This document shows positions 40,822 to 50,289 of a stretch of 50,289 bases of DNA, in pieces. Location: assembly GCA_938001965.1 (NCBI GenBank), contig CALLBC010000201.1:1-50289 (forward strand), written 5' to 3'. How positions within the stretch are numbered: the stretch's first letter is position 1; each line of letters starts with the position of its first letter. The notes beneath the pieces were generated by a model, which ran no database searches, was not told the origin of the DNA, and was given only the letters and a program-made list of their open reading frames with translations. The stretch comes from an uncultured Bdellovibrionales bacterium (GTDB lineage: Bacteria > Bdellovibrionota > Bdellovibrionia > Bdellovibrionales > UBA1609). The position numbers were made by a program, and so were the translations under genes.

Positions 40822-41475
40822 TTAGTTATTCATAAACATATATAGGGGTTGAGCAATAAAGCCTAAACAAACAACAGCAGCATATATACAGCCGGCTGTA
40901 TCAATTTTTTTTACATACTTTGGATGATTAAACCCTAGTGACTTAAAAGATGAGCTAAAACCGTGCCCAAGATGAGTCCACAAAATTATTACTGCAATGA
41001 CGTACCATACTACATAGATCGGCTGACTGAACACTTCGACCATGAGTCTATATAGGTCTCGCATAATTACTTCGCCATATTGAACTTCGTACTCTTCACC
41101 AAATTTAAATGTTAATAAGTGATGAATAATAAATACCAAGATTACTACGCCCTGATAAATCATAGTTTTTGCAGCAAAATTAGTTTTCTTTTCTCCAGCA
41201 GGAGTGACAGCATACTTTTTAGGCCTTGCATTTTTATTTCTAATTGTAAGTAGGACCGTATAAATTACATGACCAATTAGAATTGCTAACAACCCAGCCT
41301 CTGCAATATAAATTAGTTTATTGCTTGTTAGTGCGTGCCCATATTCATTATAGGCCTGAGGACCCAAAAAAACTAACAGATTGCCTAGCATGTGAGTTAA
41401 TACAAATAAACTGAGACCAAGACCACAAATTCCAACGATTTGCTTTCGTCCGATCGAAGATGAGAAATAAGACAT
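40822..41475 (-). CDS. sdhC: succinate dehydrogenase cytochrome b558-type membrane subunit
   Basis: SSSIGRKQIVGICGLGLSLFVLTHMLGNLLVF; single fused membrane subunit, no separate sdhD. Confidence 0.93.
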   Translation of the reverse strand: MSYFSSSIGRKQIVGICGLGLSLFVLTHMLGNLLVFLGPQAYNEYGHALTSNKLIYIAEAGLLAILIGHVIYTVLLTIRNKNARPKKYAVTPAGEKKTNFAAKTMIYQGVVILVFIIHHLLTFKFGEEYEVQYGEVIMRDLYRLMVEVFSQPIYVVWYVIAVIILWTHLGHGFSSSFKSLGFNHPKYVKKIDTAGCIYAAVVCLGFIAQPLYMFMNN

Positions 41476-41642
41476 AAGAATTCCTAAATATTTTTAAATT
41501 AATCAGCCAATAAAATATACTTATTTAGCTGTTGTGTCACATATGTAACTTATTGATGTAGCGCAATATATATAACTCCAACAGGAGTGACAGGCCTCTC
41601 TTGAAAGCTTATAAAACAAACATCATTTGAATGGAGAAAATT

Positions 41643-42419
41643 ATGAAAATTTTTGTTTGCGTAAAACAGGTGCCAGACACCGAAACCAAAATTCAATTAA
41701 ATAGCGATGGTAGCTCAATTGAAACTACCAATGTAAAGTGGGTTGTAAACCCATATGACGAATTTGCCATTGAAGAGGCTTTAAATTTAAAAACTAAAAA
41801 TGCTGGCTCAACTGTAACTATCGTTAGTATGGGGCCAAAATCTCGTGTAACTGATGCTGTCAGAACTGCCCTTGCCATGGGTGCTGATGACGGAATAATT
41901 ATTAACTGCGAAGAAGAGCAAGATCTCTTTACTACAGCAAAAGCTCTTGCTGACACTATTAAGGCTGAAGGCGAGGCATCAATTATTTTTGCTGGTAAAT
42001 TAGCCATTGATGGCAATGGCGCCGGTTTGCCACAAGTTATGGCTGAATATTTGGGGCTTCCACACGCCACCGTAATTTCTACTTTTGAAGATCAAGGTGG
42101 AAAATATGTTGTTCAGCGTGAAACTGAGTCTGGCTCAACAAAAACTTACGAGTTAACTGGACCATGTGTTTTGTCTGCCAATAAAGGCCTTAACACTCCA
42201 AGGTATGCTAGTTTACCTGGCATAATGAAGGCTAAGAAAAAGCCAATTAAAGATGTTGAGTTTTCATCACTAAATATCCCGTCCACATTTAAAAAACTAA
42301 CTTACTCAAACCTCACACTTCCTCCTCAAAAACCATCTGTTAAGATGATTGACGGCGAAGCCGGGGCTCAAGCAAACCAGTTAGTTGATTTATTAAAAAA
42401 CGAAGCAAAAGTTTTATAG
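41643..42419 (+). CDS. etfB: electron transfer flavoprotein beta subunit
   Basis: MKIFVCVKQVPDTETKIQLN; internal start at 41643 preferred. Confidence 0.96.
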   Translation: MKIFVCVKQVPDTETKIQLNSDGSSIETTNVKWVVNPYDEFAIEEALNLKTKNAGSTVTIVSMGPKSRVTDAVRTALAMGADDGIIINCEEEQDLFTTAKALADTIKAEGEASIIFAGKLAIDGNGAGLPQVMAEYLGLPHATVISTFEDQGGKYVVQRETESGSTKTYELTGPCVLSANKGLNTPRYASLPGIMKAKKKPIKDVEFSSLNIPSTFKKLTYSNLTLPPQKPSVKMIDGEAGAQANQLVDLLKNEAKVL

Positions 42420-42433
42420 TTTAGGAGAGTTCT

Positions 42434-43396
42434 ATGTCTAATGTTTTAGTATTTATTGAAGGTGCCAATAGTGAATTAAAAAATAGCACTAAAGAATTAT
42501 TATCTGTGGCTAAAAGCTCTGGAGCAACTGTATCTGCTATTGCTCTTGGGCCAGAAGCAAAGGCTTATGCTGATAAAGCGGCACATTATGGGGTTAGTAA
42601 AACTTTTATTTGTTCTGACCAACAGTTTGAAAACTATAATCCTGATCTATTTGTTCCAGCAGTTACTGATTTAATCAAACAGTCAGGAGCCAATATTGTT
42701 CTAGCTTCTTCGAGCTCCCTTGGAAAAGACCTTTTTCCTCGCGTAGCTGCTAAATTAGACTCAGGCTTTGTCAGTGATTGCACTGATGTGCAAATTAATG
42801 GTGACGATGTAACTGTTAAAAAGCCATTGTACGCAGGAAAGTGCAGTGCTGATGTTAAGTTTGATAATAGTGCTATTAAAATTGTTTTAATGAGAGCTAA
42901 CCAATTAAAAATTTCAGAGGCTGACTCTAGCTTGAGTAGCGAGGTTGTTGAGTCTAATCCTCAAGCTCCAGACTTAAAAACATTGATTAAAGATATTGTA
43001 AAAAGCACCTCAGAAAAAGTGGACCTAACTGAAGCTAACATTATTGTTGCTGGCGGTCGCGGAATGAAAGAGGCGGGTCACTTCAAACTTCTTGAAGAAC
43101 TTGCTGATGTTTTAGGCGCAACTGTTGGTGCCTCTAGAGCAGTTTGTGATGCTGGCTGGGTTCCCCACAGTATGCAGGTTGGACAAACAGGAAAAACAGT
43201 GGCTCCAAACTTATATATTGCATGTGGTATTTCTGGTGCTATTCAACATTTAGCTGGCATGAGCAGTAGTAAGGTCATTGTTGCAATTAATAATGATCCC
43301 GAGGCTCCTATCTTCCAAAAATCTACCTATGGAATAGTTGGTGATTTGTTTGATATTGTACCTAAATTAACTGAAGAGTTTAAAAAAGTACTATAA
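42434..43396 (+). CDS. etfA: electron transfer flavoprotein alpha subunit
   Basis: Signature WVPHSMQVGQTGKTVAPNLYIACGISGAIQHLAGM. Confidence 0.96.
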   Translation: MSNVLVFIEGANSELKNSTKELLSVAKSSGATVSAIALGPEAKAYADKAAHYGVSKTFICSDQQFENYNPDLFVPAVTDLIKQSGANIVLASSSSLGKDLFPRVAAKLDSGFVSDCTDVQINGDDVTVKKPLYAGKCSADVKFDNSAIKIVLMRANQLKISEADSSLSSEVVESNPQAPDLKTLIKDIVKSTSEKVDLTEANIIVAGGRGMKEAGHFKLLEELADVLGATVGASRAVCDAGWVPHSMQVGQTGKTVAPNLYIACGISGAIQHLAGMSSSKVIVAINNDPEAPIFQKSTYGIVGDLFDIVPKLTEEFKKVL

Positions 43397-43406
43397 TTAG
43401 GAACTG

Positions 43407-44072
43407 ATGTTTAGAAAGTATTTTTTGCCTTGGCTTATTTTAATTGTGTATAAATTATTATCGGCCACTTGGCGAACCACTGTTATTGAATGCGAACAAC
43501 TAAAAAAAGATCTACAAGATAAGAAGCCAATCATTTTTTCTCACTGGCATGGTGATGAGCTCGCAATAGTTCAGCTAATTCCAAGGTATAAACTTAGTAC
43601 AATGACCTCTAGTAGTAAGGACGGGCAACTGATTGATTTTGTTATTCGAAAACTGGGTGGAAAAACCTCTGTTGGCTCAAGCACTCGCGGTGCTGTAGCT
43701 GCTCTTAAAGGTTTAACTAGGCTTTGCCGATCTGGCCATCCTTCCTCAATGGCTGTGGATGGACCAACCGGCCCCATATACAAAGTTAAACCTGGGGTGT
43801 TTGAACTTTCACTGTTAGCTAAAGCCCGAATTTACCCTGCTGGTGTTGCAAGCAGTAATAGTTTTCATTTTCCAAAATCTTGGAACAAAATTTATTTACC
43901 CAAACCTTTTGCTAAGATTATCGTTTGCCTTGAAAGCCCTATGGCAATTGTTACCAAACAAGACCGAGACAACTACTCTAACCTATCAATAACTCTTGAA
44001 AAACAGCTGAATGATGCGAAGCACAAGGCCTCTAAACTCATTGCTAAGCCAAAAAACGAAGTGATAGCCTAA
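43407..44072 (+). CDS. DUF374-family lysophospholipid acyltransferase-like protein
   Basis: IIFSHWHGDELAIV; GSSTRGAVAALKGL; MAVDGPTGPIYKVKPGV. Confidence 0.9.
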   Translation: MFRKYFLPWLILIVYKLLSATWRTTVIECEQLKKDLQDKKPIIFSHWHGDELAIVQLIPRYKLSTMTSSSKDGQLIDFVIRKLGGKTSVGSSTRGAVAALKGLTRLCRSGHPSSMAVDGPTGPIYKVKPGVFELSLLAKARIYPAGVASSNSFHFPKSWNKIYLPKPFAKIIVCLESPMAIVTKQDRDNYSNLSITLEKQLNDAKHKASKLIAKPKNEVIA

Positions 44073-44108
44073 TAAAGGTATCCATCACTAAACTTCTTTG
44101 GAGTCTTT

Positions 44109-44930
44109 ATGTTGAAATTTATTTTTACATTTTCAGTTCTGCTTGCCTTTATTCCTGCCATTTCTTCTGCGCAAGTGATCGCAACTGTTGGTAATAAAAA
44201 AATTACTAAAAAAATGTTTAACAAAAAATATAATGAGCTTAAAAAAAATGTATTTAATCCACCAAGCCCAGAGCTATTTCTTGAAGATTTAATTAAATTT
44301 GAGGTTGGAGTCCAGGAAGCACGCAAACGAAACTTGCAAAATGACCCCATTGTTAAAGATAAATTCAATCAAGAGCTTTATAAAGCTCTACTCGAGAAGT
44401 CTCTTGGTAATAACATTCAAAAAATTAAAGTCACAGAAGGTGAAATGCGTAAATTCTATAGGCTTAATCCTGAAGTTAAAACAAGCCATATTTTAATTCA
44501 ATTTAAATCTGAGTCTACACAAAAAGAAATCGCCATCGCTAAAAAAAGGGCTGACGAAATCTACAAAGAAGTGCGTAGTAGCAAAAGAAGTTTTCCTGAG
44601 TTAGTTAAACTATACTCTGATGATAGTATCAGCAAAAGAACTGGTGGTGATATTGGTTTTCAATCTGGAGTTAGTCTTGCTCCAACATATTATAATGCAG
44701 CAAAAAGGTTAAAAGTTGGTAAAATTTCAAAACCAGTTCGTACTCGCTTTGGTTTTCACATAATTAAACTCACTGGACTTCAAAAATATAAAGACTCTAA
44801 TAAGAGGCAAGTGCGAGCTGCTGTTTTCGATACTAAAAGAAAAACTGAGTTTGAAAAATTCTTTAAGAAGTTAAATCGTAAATATTCAATTAAAAGAAAC
44901 CGTGGTGAAATTAAAAAGCTCTCACAATAA
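44109..44930 (+). CDS. peptidylprolyl isomerase, PpiC/parvulin type, secreted
   Basis: Signal peptide; TSHILIQFKSES ... ELVKLYSDDSISKRTGGDIGFQSG ... PVRTRFGFHIIKLTG. Confidence 0.92.
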   Translation: MLKFIFTFSVLLAFIPAISSAQVIATVGNKKITKKMFNKKYNELKKNVFNPPSPELFLEDLIKFEVGVQEARKRNLQNDPIVKDKFNQELYKALLEKSLGNNIQKIKVTEGEMRKFYRLNPEVKTSHILIQFKSESTQKEIAIAKKRADEIYKEVRSSKRSFPELVKLYSDDSISKRTGGDIGFQSGVSLAPTYYNAAKRLKVGKISKPVRTRFGFHIIKLTGLQKYKDSNKRQVRAAVFDTKRKTEFEKFFKKLNRKYSIKRNRGEIKKLSQ

Positions 44931-44942
44931 CTTGGCTATCCA

Positions 44943-45890
44943 GTGAAGTTACTATTAATTCTTTACTGTTGTTTTTTCTTTTTATCTTGCAACCAAAATA
45001 AAAACCCAACAATTGTTGTAAAAGTGGGTAATCAGGCGCTTGAACTCCAAGAATTCAAAGTAAAGATTAAACACGAGCTCAATAAATTAAATCAATACCA
45101 GACAATTAAAAAAAATAATCTAAGTATTATTACTAATAAAGTTATTGATGATTATATTTACCACACTCTTATTTCTAATTGGACCAAGAAAAACAACTTA
45201 TTTATTCACCCCAGCACTTTAAAGCAAAAAGTTCTCTCCATAGTGAAAAATTATCCTGATAAAAGTTATTTCCTGGCAGAACTAAAATCACAAAATATGT
45301 CTGAAATTGAATGGACTAATAAAGTAAAATTTTCTTTACTTGAAAAAAAGGCCCTGGATGTTATCAAAAGTAATTTACCAGAACCCACAAAGGAAGAACT
45401 GACTCAATTTTATAATAACAACAAAAATAAGTTCAAAATTAAGGAAAGGGTTAAAATACGACAAATAATTACAGCTGATGAGGCCACAGCAAACAAAGCT
45501 CTTGTCGCCCTGCGCAATAGGTTTTCTTTCTCAAATACCTATAAAAAGTATTCAATTAATTATAGTGAATTTAAAACGCCTCAAATTTCTTGGGTTGAGC
45601 GTGAAAGCCCTAGTTTATTTAAGGACTTATTCAAATTAAAAAAAGGACAATACAGTAATATTTTTAAAAGTGATTTTGGGTACCATATTGCAGAATTACT
45701 TGATAGAAAAAGGGAGCAGCTACTTAGCTTTAATGAGGCTAAAAAGGACATAAGTCACCTATATAGCAAGCAGTTTCAGAAGCAACGGCTTGTAGATTGG
45801 CTTAAATCTGAGCTCGGCGATAAAAAAGTTTTTATTAACCAACAACTAATCAGTACGATTCGTTTTGAACAGAAGGTAACCAATGATTAA
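44943..45890 (+). CDS. SurA/PpiC-like lipoprotein
   Basis: Lipobox FFFLSC; SurA-N-like helices; divergent parvulin domain (KIRQIITADEATANKAL ... IFKSDFGYHIAELLDRK). Confidence 0.82.
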   Translation: MKLLLILYCCFFFLSCNQNKNPTIVVKVGNQALELQEFKVKIKHELNKLNQYQTIKKNNLSIITNKVIDDYIYHTLISNWTKKNNLFIHPSTLKQKVLSIVKNYPDKSYFLAELKSQNMSEIEWTNKVKFSLLEKKALDVIKSNLPEPTKEELTQFYNNNKNKFKIKERVKIRQIITADEATANKALVALRNRFSFSNTYKKYSINYSEFKTPQISWVERESPSLFKDLFKLKKGQYSNIFKSDFGYHIAELLDRKREQLLSFNEAKKDISHLYSKQFQKQRLVDWLKSELGDKKVFINQQLISTIRFEQKVTND

Positions 45891-46842
45891 TAAATTCTCA
45901 TTTCTAATCTCTTTAGTTTTATTTAGTTTTACAGCTCAAGCCGTTGTTGTTGATCAAATTGTAGCAATTGTAAATAATGAAGTAATTACTCAATCGGAGC
46001 TTTTCAGTTACCAAAAAAAAATTCGTTCAAAAAAAGCTTTAATCGATGATGCTTTATTGCAGTTTAGAGATGTGAAAAAACTTTCCACAGATAGTAAGTA
46101 CCTCGTGCAACATTTAATTGATGAGAAAATTTTAGATTCTGAAGTTAAAAAAAATAGTTTACAAGCCACAATCGAAAAGGTTGAGCAAGAAATCCGCAGC
46201 ATAACAAAACGAAATCAGATTTCTCGTAAAGATTTAGTACGCTCGCTTAAAGCCCAAGGAGTTGCCTTTAGTGACTATCAAGCTTTTATTGGTAAATCTA
46301 TTGAACGTAAGTCACTAATTGAAAAACAAATCACATCTAATATTAAAATCTCTGATGAGGAAGTTGTGGCTTACTATGCTAAAAATAGTAAAGGAAACTC
46401 AGGGCAAGTTTACGAATATAAAATTTCACATATTTTATTTCTTCCTAAAAATAATGATAGTGCTGCTGCTTTAAAAAGAGCTGAAAATGTTTTAAAGAAA
46501 GTTAACAGTAATCCAAATAACTACGAAAAAATTGCCCGTCAATACAGCGAGGATCCAAACTTCACTGAAGGCGGGCTACTTGGAAGCTTTAAAGCTGGCG
46601 AAATGAATAGTGAAATTGAAAATGGCGTTAAAAATCTTACTACTGGAAAGGCTTCTCAAATTGTTAAATCTCGTTTTGGCTACCATATCTTCAAGTTAAA
46701 TAAAAAAACTCTTGTTAAAGATCCTGAGCTAGATAAACAACGCGGCCTTATTAAACAAAAATTATTCGCAAAATCTTTTAGGAAGTATTTTCAAAATTGG
46801 TTAGAGAGAAAAAGAGTTGAGTCATATATACGAATTAACTAA
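45883..46842 (+). CDS. surA: SurA-like periplasmic chaperone/PPIase
   Basis: VVVDQIVAIVNNEVITQSEL; YKISHILFLPKNN; ARQYSEDPNFTEGGLLGSFKAGEM; immediately upstream of pdxA. Confidence 0.9.
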   Translation: MINKFSFLISLVLFSFTAQAVVVDQIVAIVNNEVITQSELFSYQKKIRSKKALIDDALLQFRDVKKLSTDSKYLVQHLIDEKILDSEVKKNSLQATIEKVEQEIRSITKRNQISRKDLVRSLKAQGVAFSDYQAFIGKSIERKSLIEKQITSNIKISDEEVVAYYAKNSKGNSGQVYEYKISHILFLPKNNDSAAALKRAENVLKKVNSNPNNYEKIARQYSEDPNFTEGGLLGSFKAGEMNSEIENGVKNLTTGKASQIVKSRFGYHIFKLNKKTLVKDPELDKQRGLIKQKLFAKSFRKYFQNWLERKRVESYIRIN

Positions 46843-46851
46843 CTATTCATT

Positions 46852-47784
46852 ATGAAAAAAATTCTTCTCACAACAGGTGATACTGACGGAATTGGCCAAG
46901 AAGTAACTTTTAAGGCACTTCAAAAAATTGGACCTAAAAAAAAATATAATTTTGTCGTGTTTATCAATAAAAATAGCCGACAACTTTCTAAGTACAAACT
47001 AAATAAATTCAACATTCATTCTTATAATTGCCTTGGTGATTATTTTAACTCTAACCAGCCACTAACCTACAAAGATTTAGTTCTTATTAAAAGCTCTGAG
47101 GCACCAACAGAGTGGGTTGTTCAAGCAACAAAAGCTGGAATAAACAATAAAATTTCGGCTCTAGTAACTGGCCCGCTTTCTAAAACTGAAAGCTTTAAGA
47201 CACATAAGCTTAAAGGACATACCGATTTATTTAGGAAATATATCAAAACACCTTTGTTTATGAGTTTCATTGGAAAATATTTTAATGTTTTACTTCTAAC
47301 TGATCACATCCCCCTAAGCCAAGTATCTACTACAATCTCAAAAGAGCTTTTGACCAATGCCTTAGAGCAATGCTTGCCTATTGCAAAACTAAAACCTAAG
47401 CTAAAAGTTGCTGTAATTGGGTTAAATCCCCATGCTGGTGAAAATAAATTAATTGGCACTGAAGAAGATAAAATTTATTCTCCTCTTATTAAAAAAATTA
47501 ACCGAAATTCAAAAATTAAATTTACTTCCCCACTGGTACCTGATGTGGCTTTTTTTAAGTCTAACTGGAAAAAGTATTCGCTATTTATTAGTCCTTATCA
47601 CGACCAGGGACTCACCGCTTTTAAAATGATTCATGAGCACCGAGATGGTATTCAGCTTACTCTAGGCTTGCCATTTATTAGAACTAGTGTAGATCATGGT
47701 ACTGCTAAAAATATCTATGGAAAAAATATGGCTGATGAGCGCTCTATGATTATGGCTATAAGGTATGCGCTCAAACTAACCTAG
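46852..47784 (+). CDS. pdxA: 4-hydroxythreonine-4-phosphate dehydrogenase
   Basis: TTGDTDGIGQEVTFKAL; GLNPHAGENKLIGTEE; SPYHDQGLTAFK; TSVDHGTAKNIYG. Confidence 0.94.
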   Translation: MKKILLTTGDTDGIGQEVTFKALQKIGPKKKYNFVVFINKNSRQLSKYKLNKFNIHSYNCLGDYFNSNQPLTYKDLVLIKSSEAPTEWVVQATKAGINNKISALVTGPLSKTESFKTHKLKGHTDLFRKYIKTPLFMSFIGKYFNVLLLTDHIPLSQVSTTISKELLTNALEQCLPIAKLKPKLKVAVIGLNPHAGENKLIGTEEDKIYSPLIKKINRNSKIKFTSPLVPDVAFFKSNWKKYSLFISPYHDQGLTAFKMIHEHRDGIQLTLGLPFIRTSVDHGTAKNIYGKNMADERSMIMAIRYALKLT

Positions 47785-47866
47785 TCATATTTGAATATAT
47801 AAGTTCTAACCCTAGATTATATATAAAATCATGGTATATTTATTAAAATAATTAAAGTATGGAGTA

Positions 47867-49240
47867 ATGATGAGCCTTAATTCTGTAATTTTTAGAGAGT
47901 ACGATATCCGCGGTGTTGTTAATAAAGACTTCGACAGCAACTTTGCATTTAATCTTGGAAAGGCTCTAGCTACAAAAATCATAAATCGATTTAATACAAC
48001 TCCACATATGGCTGTAGGTTTTGATGCTCGCATCTCGAGTCCAGAGCTTGCTGAAGCCGTAAGTAACGGTATTTCTTCTGTTGGTGGACATGTTTATTCA
48101 ATTGGCCTAGTTACCACGCCAATGAATTATTTTACTACTTTCTTCTATGAGCAAATTAATGGCGCTATCATGATTACTGGTAGCCACAATCCTCCCGAAT
48201 ACAATGGATTTAAAATGTCAATCGGCAGCAATACTATCCATGGTGACGAAATTCAGGACCTTCGAAAAATTATTGACGATTCTAATTATGCTCCAGAAGA
48301 TCAAGGCAGTATTAAAGATTTTAATATTTTTGAAGATTATTTAAATAGATATAAAACTGAGTTTACTAACCTAAAAAACATCCCTGTGGTTGTCGACTGC
48401 GGAAATGGTACTGCTGGCTGCATTGTTAGAAAAATGTACCAATCTGTGGGCCTGAACCCAACCATCCTGTTTGAACAGCCTGATGGTAAATTTCCTAACC
48501 ATCACCCAGACCCAACTGTTGAAAAAAACTTAAAGGACTTGAAAGAAGCTGTACTTGAGAAAAATGCCCTTGTTGGAATTGGCTTTGATGGTGACTCTGA
48601 TCGCATTGGTGTTGTTGATGAAAAAGGTACAATGATATATGGAGATGAATTAATCGCTCTTTTTGGCAAGCATATCTTAGATAAAAACCCTGGAGCTAAA
48701 ATTATTGGGGATGTTAAATGCTCTGATCGAATGTATTCTTATCTTGAACAAGCTGGTGGAAAGCCAATTATGTGGAAAACGGGACATAGCTTAATTAAAA
48801 ATAAAATTAAAGATGAGAAGTCTCCTTTTGGTGGGGAGTTAAGTGGACATATCTTCTTTGCTGATCGTAATTATGGATATGATGATGCACTATATGCTGG
48901 TTTAAGAATTGTAGAAATTTTGTCTGATACTGGTAAAACTATTTCTGAATTACTTTCTGATCTACCGGAAGGCTTTAACACACCCGAAATTAGAATTGAT
49001 ACTACAGAAGAAAAAAAACACAGTATTGTTGAAGAAATTAAAAAAGAATTTAAAGTTAATACCGATGATTACACAATCAATGAAATTGATGGAATACGAA
49101 TTAGCTTTAAAAATGGTTGGGCCTTAGCTCGAGCTTCAAATACTCAGCCTGTTTTAGTACTTAGATTTGAAGCTAATAACCAAGAAAATTTAAAAATTAT
49201 ACAAGATAGATTTGAATCAATTGTAAAACCATTACTATAA
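47867..49240 (+). CDS. phosphomannomutase/phosphoglucomutase
   Basis: FREYDIRGVVNKDF; MITGSHNPPEYNGFK; GIGFDGDSDRIGVVD; FGGELSGHIFF. Confidence 0.95.
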   Translation: MMSLNSVIFREYDIRGVVNKDFDSNFAFNLGKALATKIINRFNTTPHMAVGFDARISSPELAEAVSNGISSVGGHVYSIGLVTTPMNYFTTFFYEQINGAIMITGSHNPPEYNGFKMSIGSNTIHGDEIQDLRKIIDDSNYAPEDQGSIKDFNIFEDYLNRYKTEFTNLKNIPVVVDCGNGTAGCIVRKMYQSVGLNPTILFEQPDGKFPNHHPDPTVEKNLKDLKEAVLEKNALVGIGFDGDSDRIGVVDEKGTMIYGDELIALFGKHILDKNPGAKIIGDVKCSDRMYSYLEQAGGKPIMWKTGHSLIKNKIKDEKSPFGGELSGHIFFADRNYGYDDALYAGLRIVEILSDTGKTISELLSDLPEGFNTPEIRIDTTEEKKHSIVEEIKKEFKVNTDDYTINEIDGIRISFKNGWALARASNTQPVLVLRFEANNQENLKIIQDRFESIVKPLL

Positions 49241-50287
49241 TTTTTTTTCCATCTCAATGCTTTTAAGCTGAAGATAAAGTAAAACCTTTTCCTCATCTTC
49301 TTTATTAAAGTATAACCGCTCTTTATTATCGATTAATTTTTTAATTTGGCTCTCTAAAAATGAACTGCCTTTTGAAATATATTTAATTTTCTTATCACAA
49401 TTTTTGAGATATAAAAATAATGGGAAGTCTAACGTATCATTAATATTAAAGTTTTGGACATCAATTTCATGGTTCCCCTCAAGCATATTAAATGTTTTAT
49501 CGGGATTTTTCATACTTATAAAATACGCATTAATTAATTTTTCACCAACTTTATAAACACCTATAAATAAATCATCAATGTCTGAGAATTTATCTATTTT
49601 TGTTGTCACTACACTACTAATTTTAACATTTTCATTACTGACTTTTATAAATTCATCTACATCGCTTTTATTGTCAGTTTGTAAAATTAAATAGCCGTTT
49701 TGATCCGAAATTTCAGCACCACATAAATAGCAGTCACTTATATCACTTTGTTTTTTACCGAAATTATCATCTAAATTGAGAACTTTTGCTAAATTTAAAT
49801 TATTCTCTACTTTCTTTATTAAATCTTCTTCTTTTTTTGAAGCATTAATAATTTCTTTTTTCTTCGAAATAACAACACTGGCATCTGCTGAAACAGATTT
49901 ATTCAATGGCTCACTTATTATTTTATTACTCGCTTGCGGCTTGATCTCTTCGTGATGATTTTCACTAGCAATATCTACTTTTTCAGATTTTTTTTCATTG
50001 GTTTGCGTTTTACTTTTATTATCATTGAAGTTTATTTCATTTTTCTTAGTCTTATCTAAATCAACCTTATTTTTTTGCTCTATAACACTAGTACTCTCAA
50101 TAATTGGCTCTTTCTTAAGCTCATCATCTTGGTCGTTGCCTGAAGCCACTTTTATGTTTGCTTGATTTAGCGCTTCCTCGATTTCTAGCTCTTGCTTTGT
50201 TGATATTAAATTATTTAGTAATTCGCTCCCGTCTACAACTAAGCTCTCTTCAGTAACATTAAATACATCTTCATCATTACTTTTTGT
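49235..50287 (-). CDS. hypothetical protein, Lys/Glu/Asn-rich N-terminal part; N-terminus beyond the window
   Basis: Frame remains open upstream of the listed Met at 50149 through to the window edge (...NNLISTKQELEIEEALNQANIKVASGNDQ...); no family recognised. Confidence 0.6.
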   Translation of the reverse strand, partial: TKSNDEDVFNVTEESLVVDGSELLNNLISTKQELEIEEALNQANIKVASGNDQDDELKKEPIIESTSVIEQKNKVDLDKTKKNEINFNDNKSKTQTNEKKSEKVDIASENHHEEIKPQASNKIISEPLNKSVSADASVVISKKKEIINASKKEEDLIKKVENNLNLAKVLNLDDNFGKKQSDISDCYLCGAEISDQNGYLILQTDNKSDVDEFIKVSNENVKISSVVTTKIDKFSDIDDLFIGVYKVGEKLINAYFISMKNPDKTFNMLEGNHEIDVQNFNINDTLDFPLFLYLKNCDKKIKYISKGSSFLESQIKKLIDNKERLYFNKEDEEKVLLYLQLKSIEMEKKL

Positions 50288-50289
50288 AA

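Noticed and set aside
1-50289. tRNA/rRNA genes, CRISPR arrays, transposons, prophage or toxin-antitoxin/defence operon
   Set aside because: None recognised by eye; gene content is consistently chromosomal housekeeping. A tRNAscan/Infernal and CRISPR finder run would be decisive.

Overview
Low-GC chromosomal window dominated by housekeeping genes. The gene content and a histone-fold protein suggest a Bdellovibrionota-type predatory or deltaproteobacteria-like lineage (inference only). Recognisable blocks: murA-prmC-prfA-rho; PilZ protein; LysM surface protein; gatCAB with ppx/gppA; ligA; a 64-aa histone-fold protein; a lytic transglycosylase; transaldolase-like, dapB and dapA; an S41 (CPAF/prc-like) protease with a disrupted 5' half; ftsK; queE; a Fis-like protein; dnaB; rplI, a membrane protein and rpsF; an FHA protein with an alpha/beta hydrolase; sdhCAB; etfBA; a DUF374 acyltransferase; three consecutive PpiC/SurA-like genes; pdxA; and a phosphomannomutase. 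I saw no rRNA, convincing tRNA, CRISPR array, transposase, prophage or classical defence island. The most interesting signals are: (i) a bacterial histone gene with a strong Shine-Dalgarno and its own terminator; (ii) a 66-aa protein with a consensus sliding-clamp-binding motif (QLSLF), preceded by an intergenic region with two perfect DnaA boxes and several inverted repeats; (iii) candidate sigma-28 and sigma-54 promoters upstream of a PilZ gene and a lytic transglycosylase; (iv) a multiply frameshifted CPAF-like protease; (v) a short LptM-like lipoprotein missing from the ORF track. All assignments come from reading the sequence; no searches were run.
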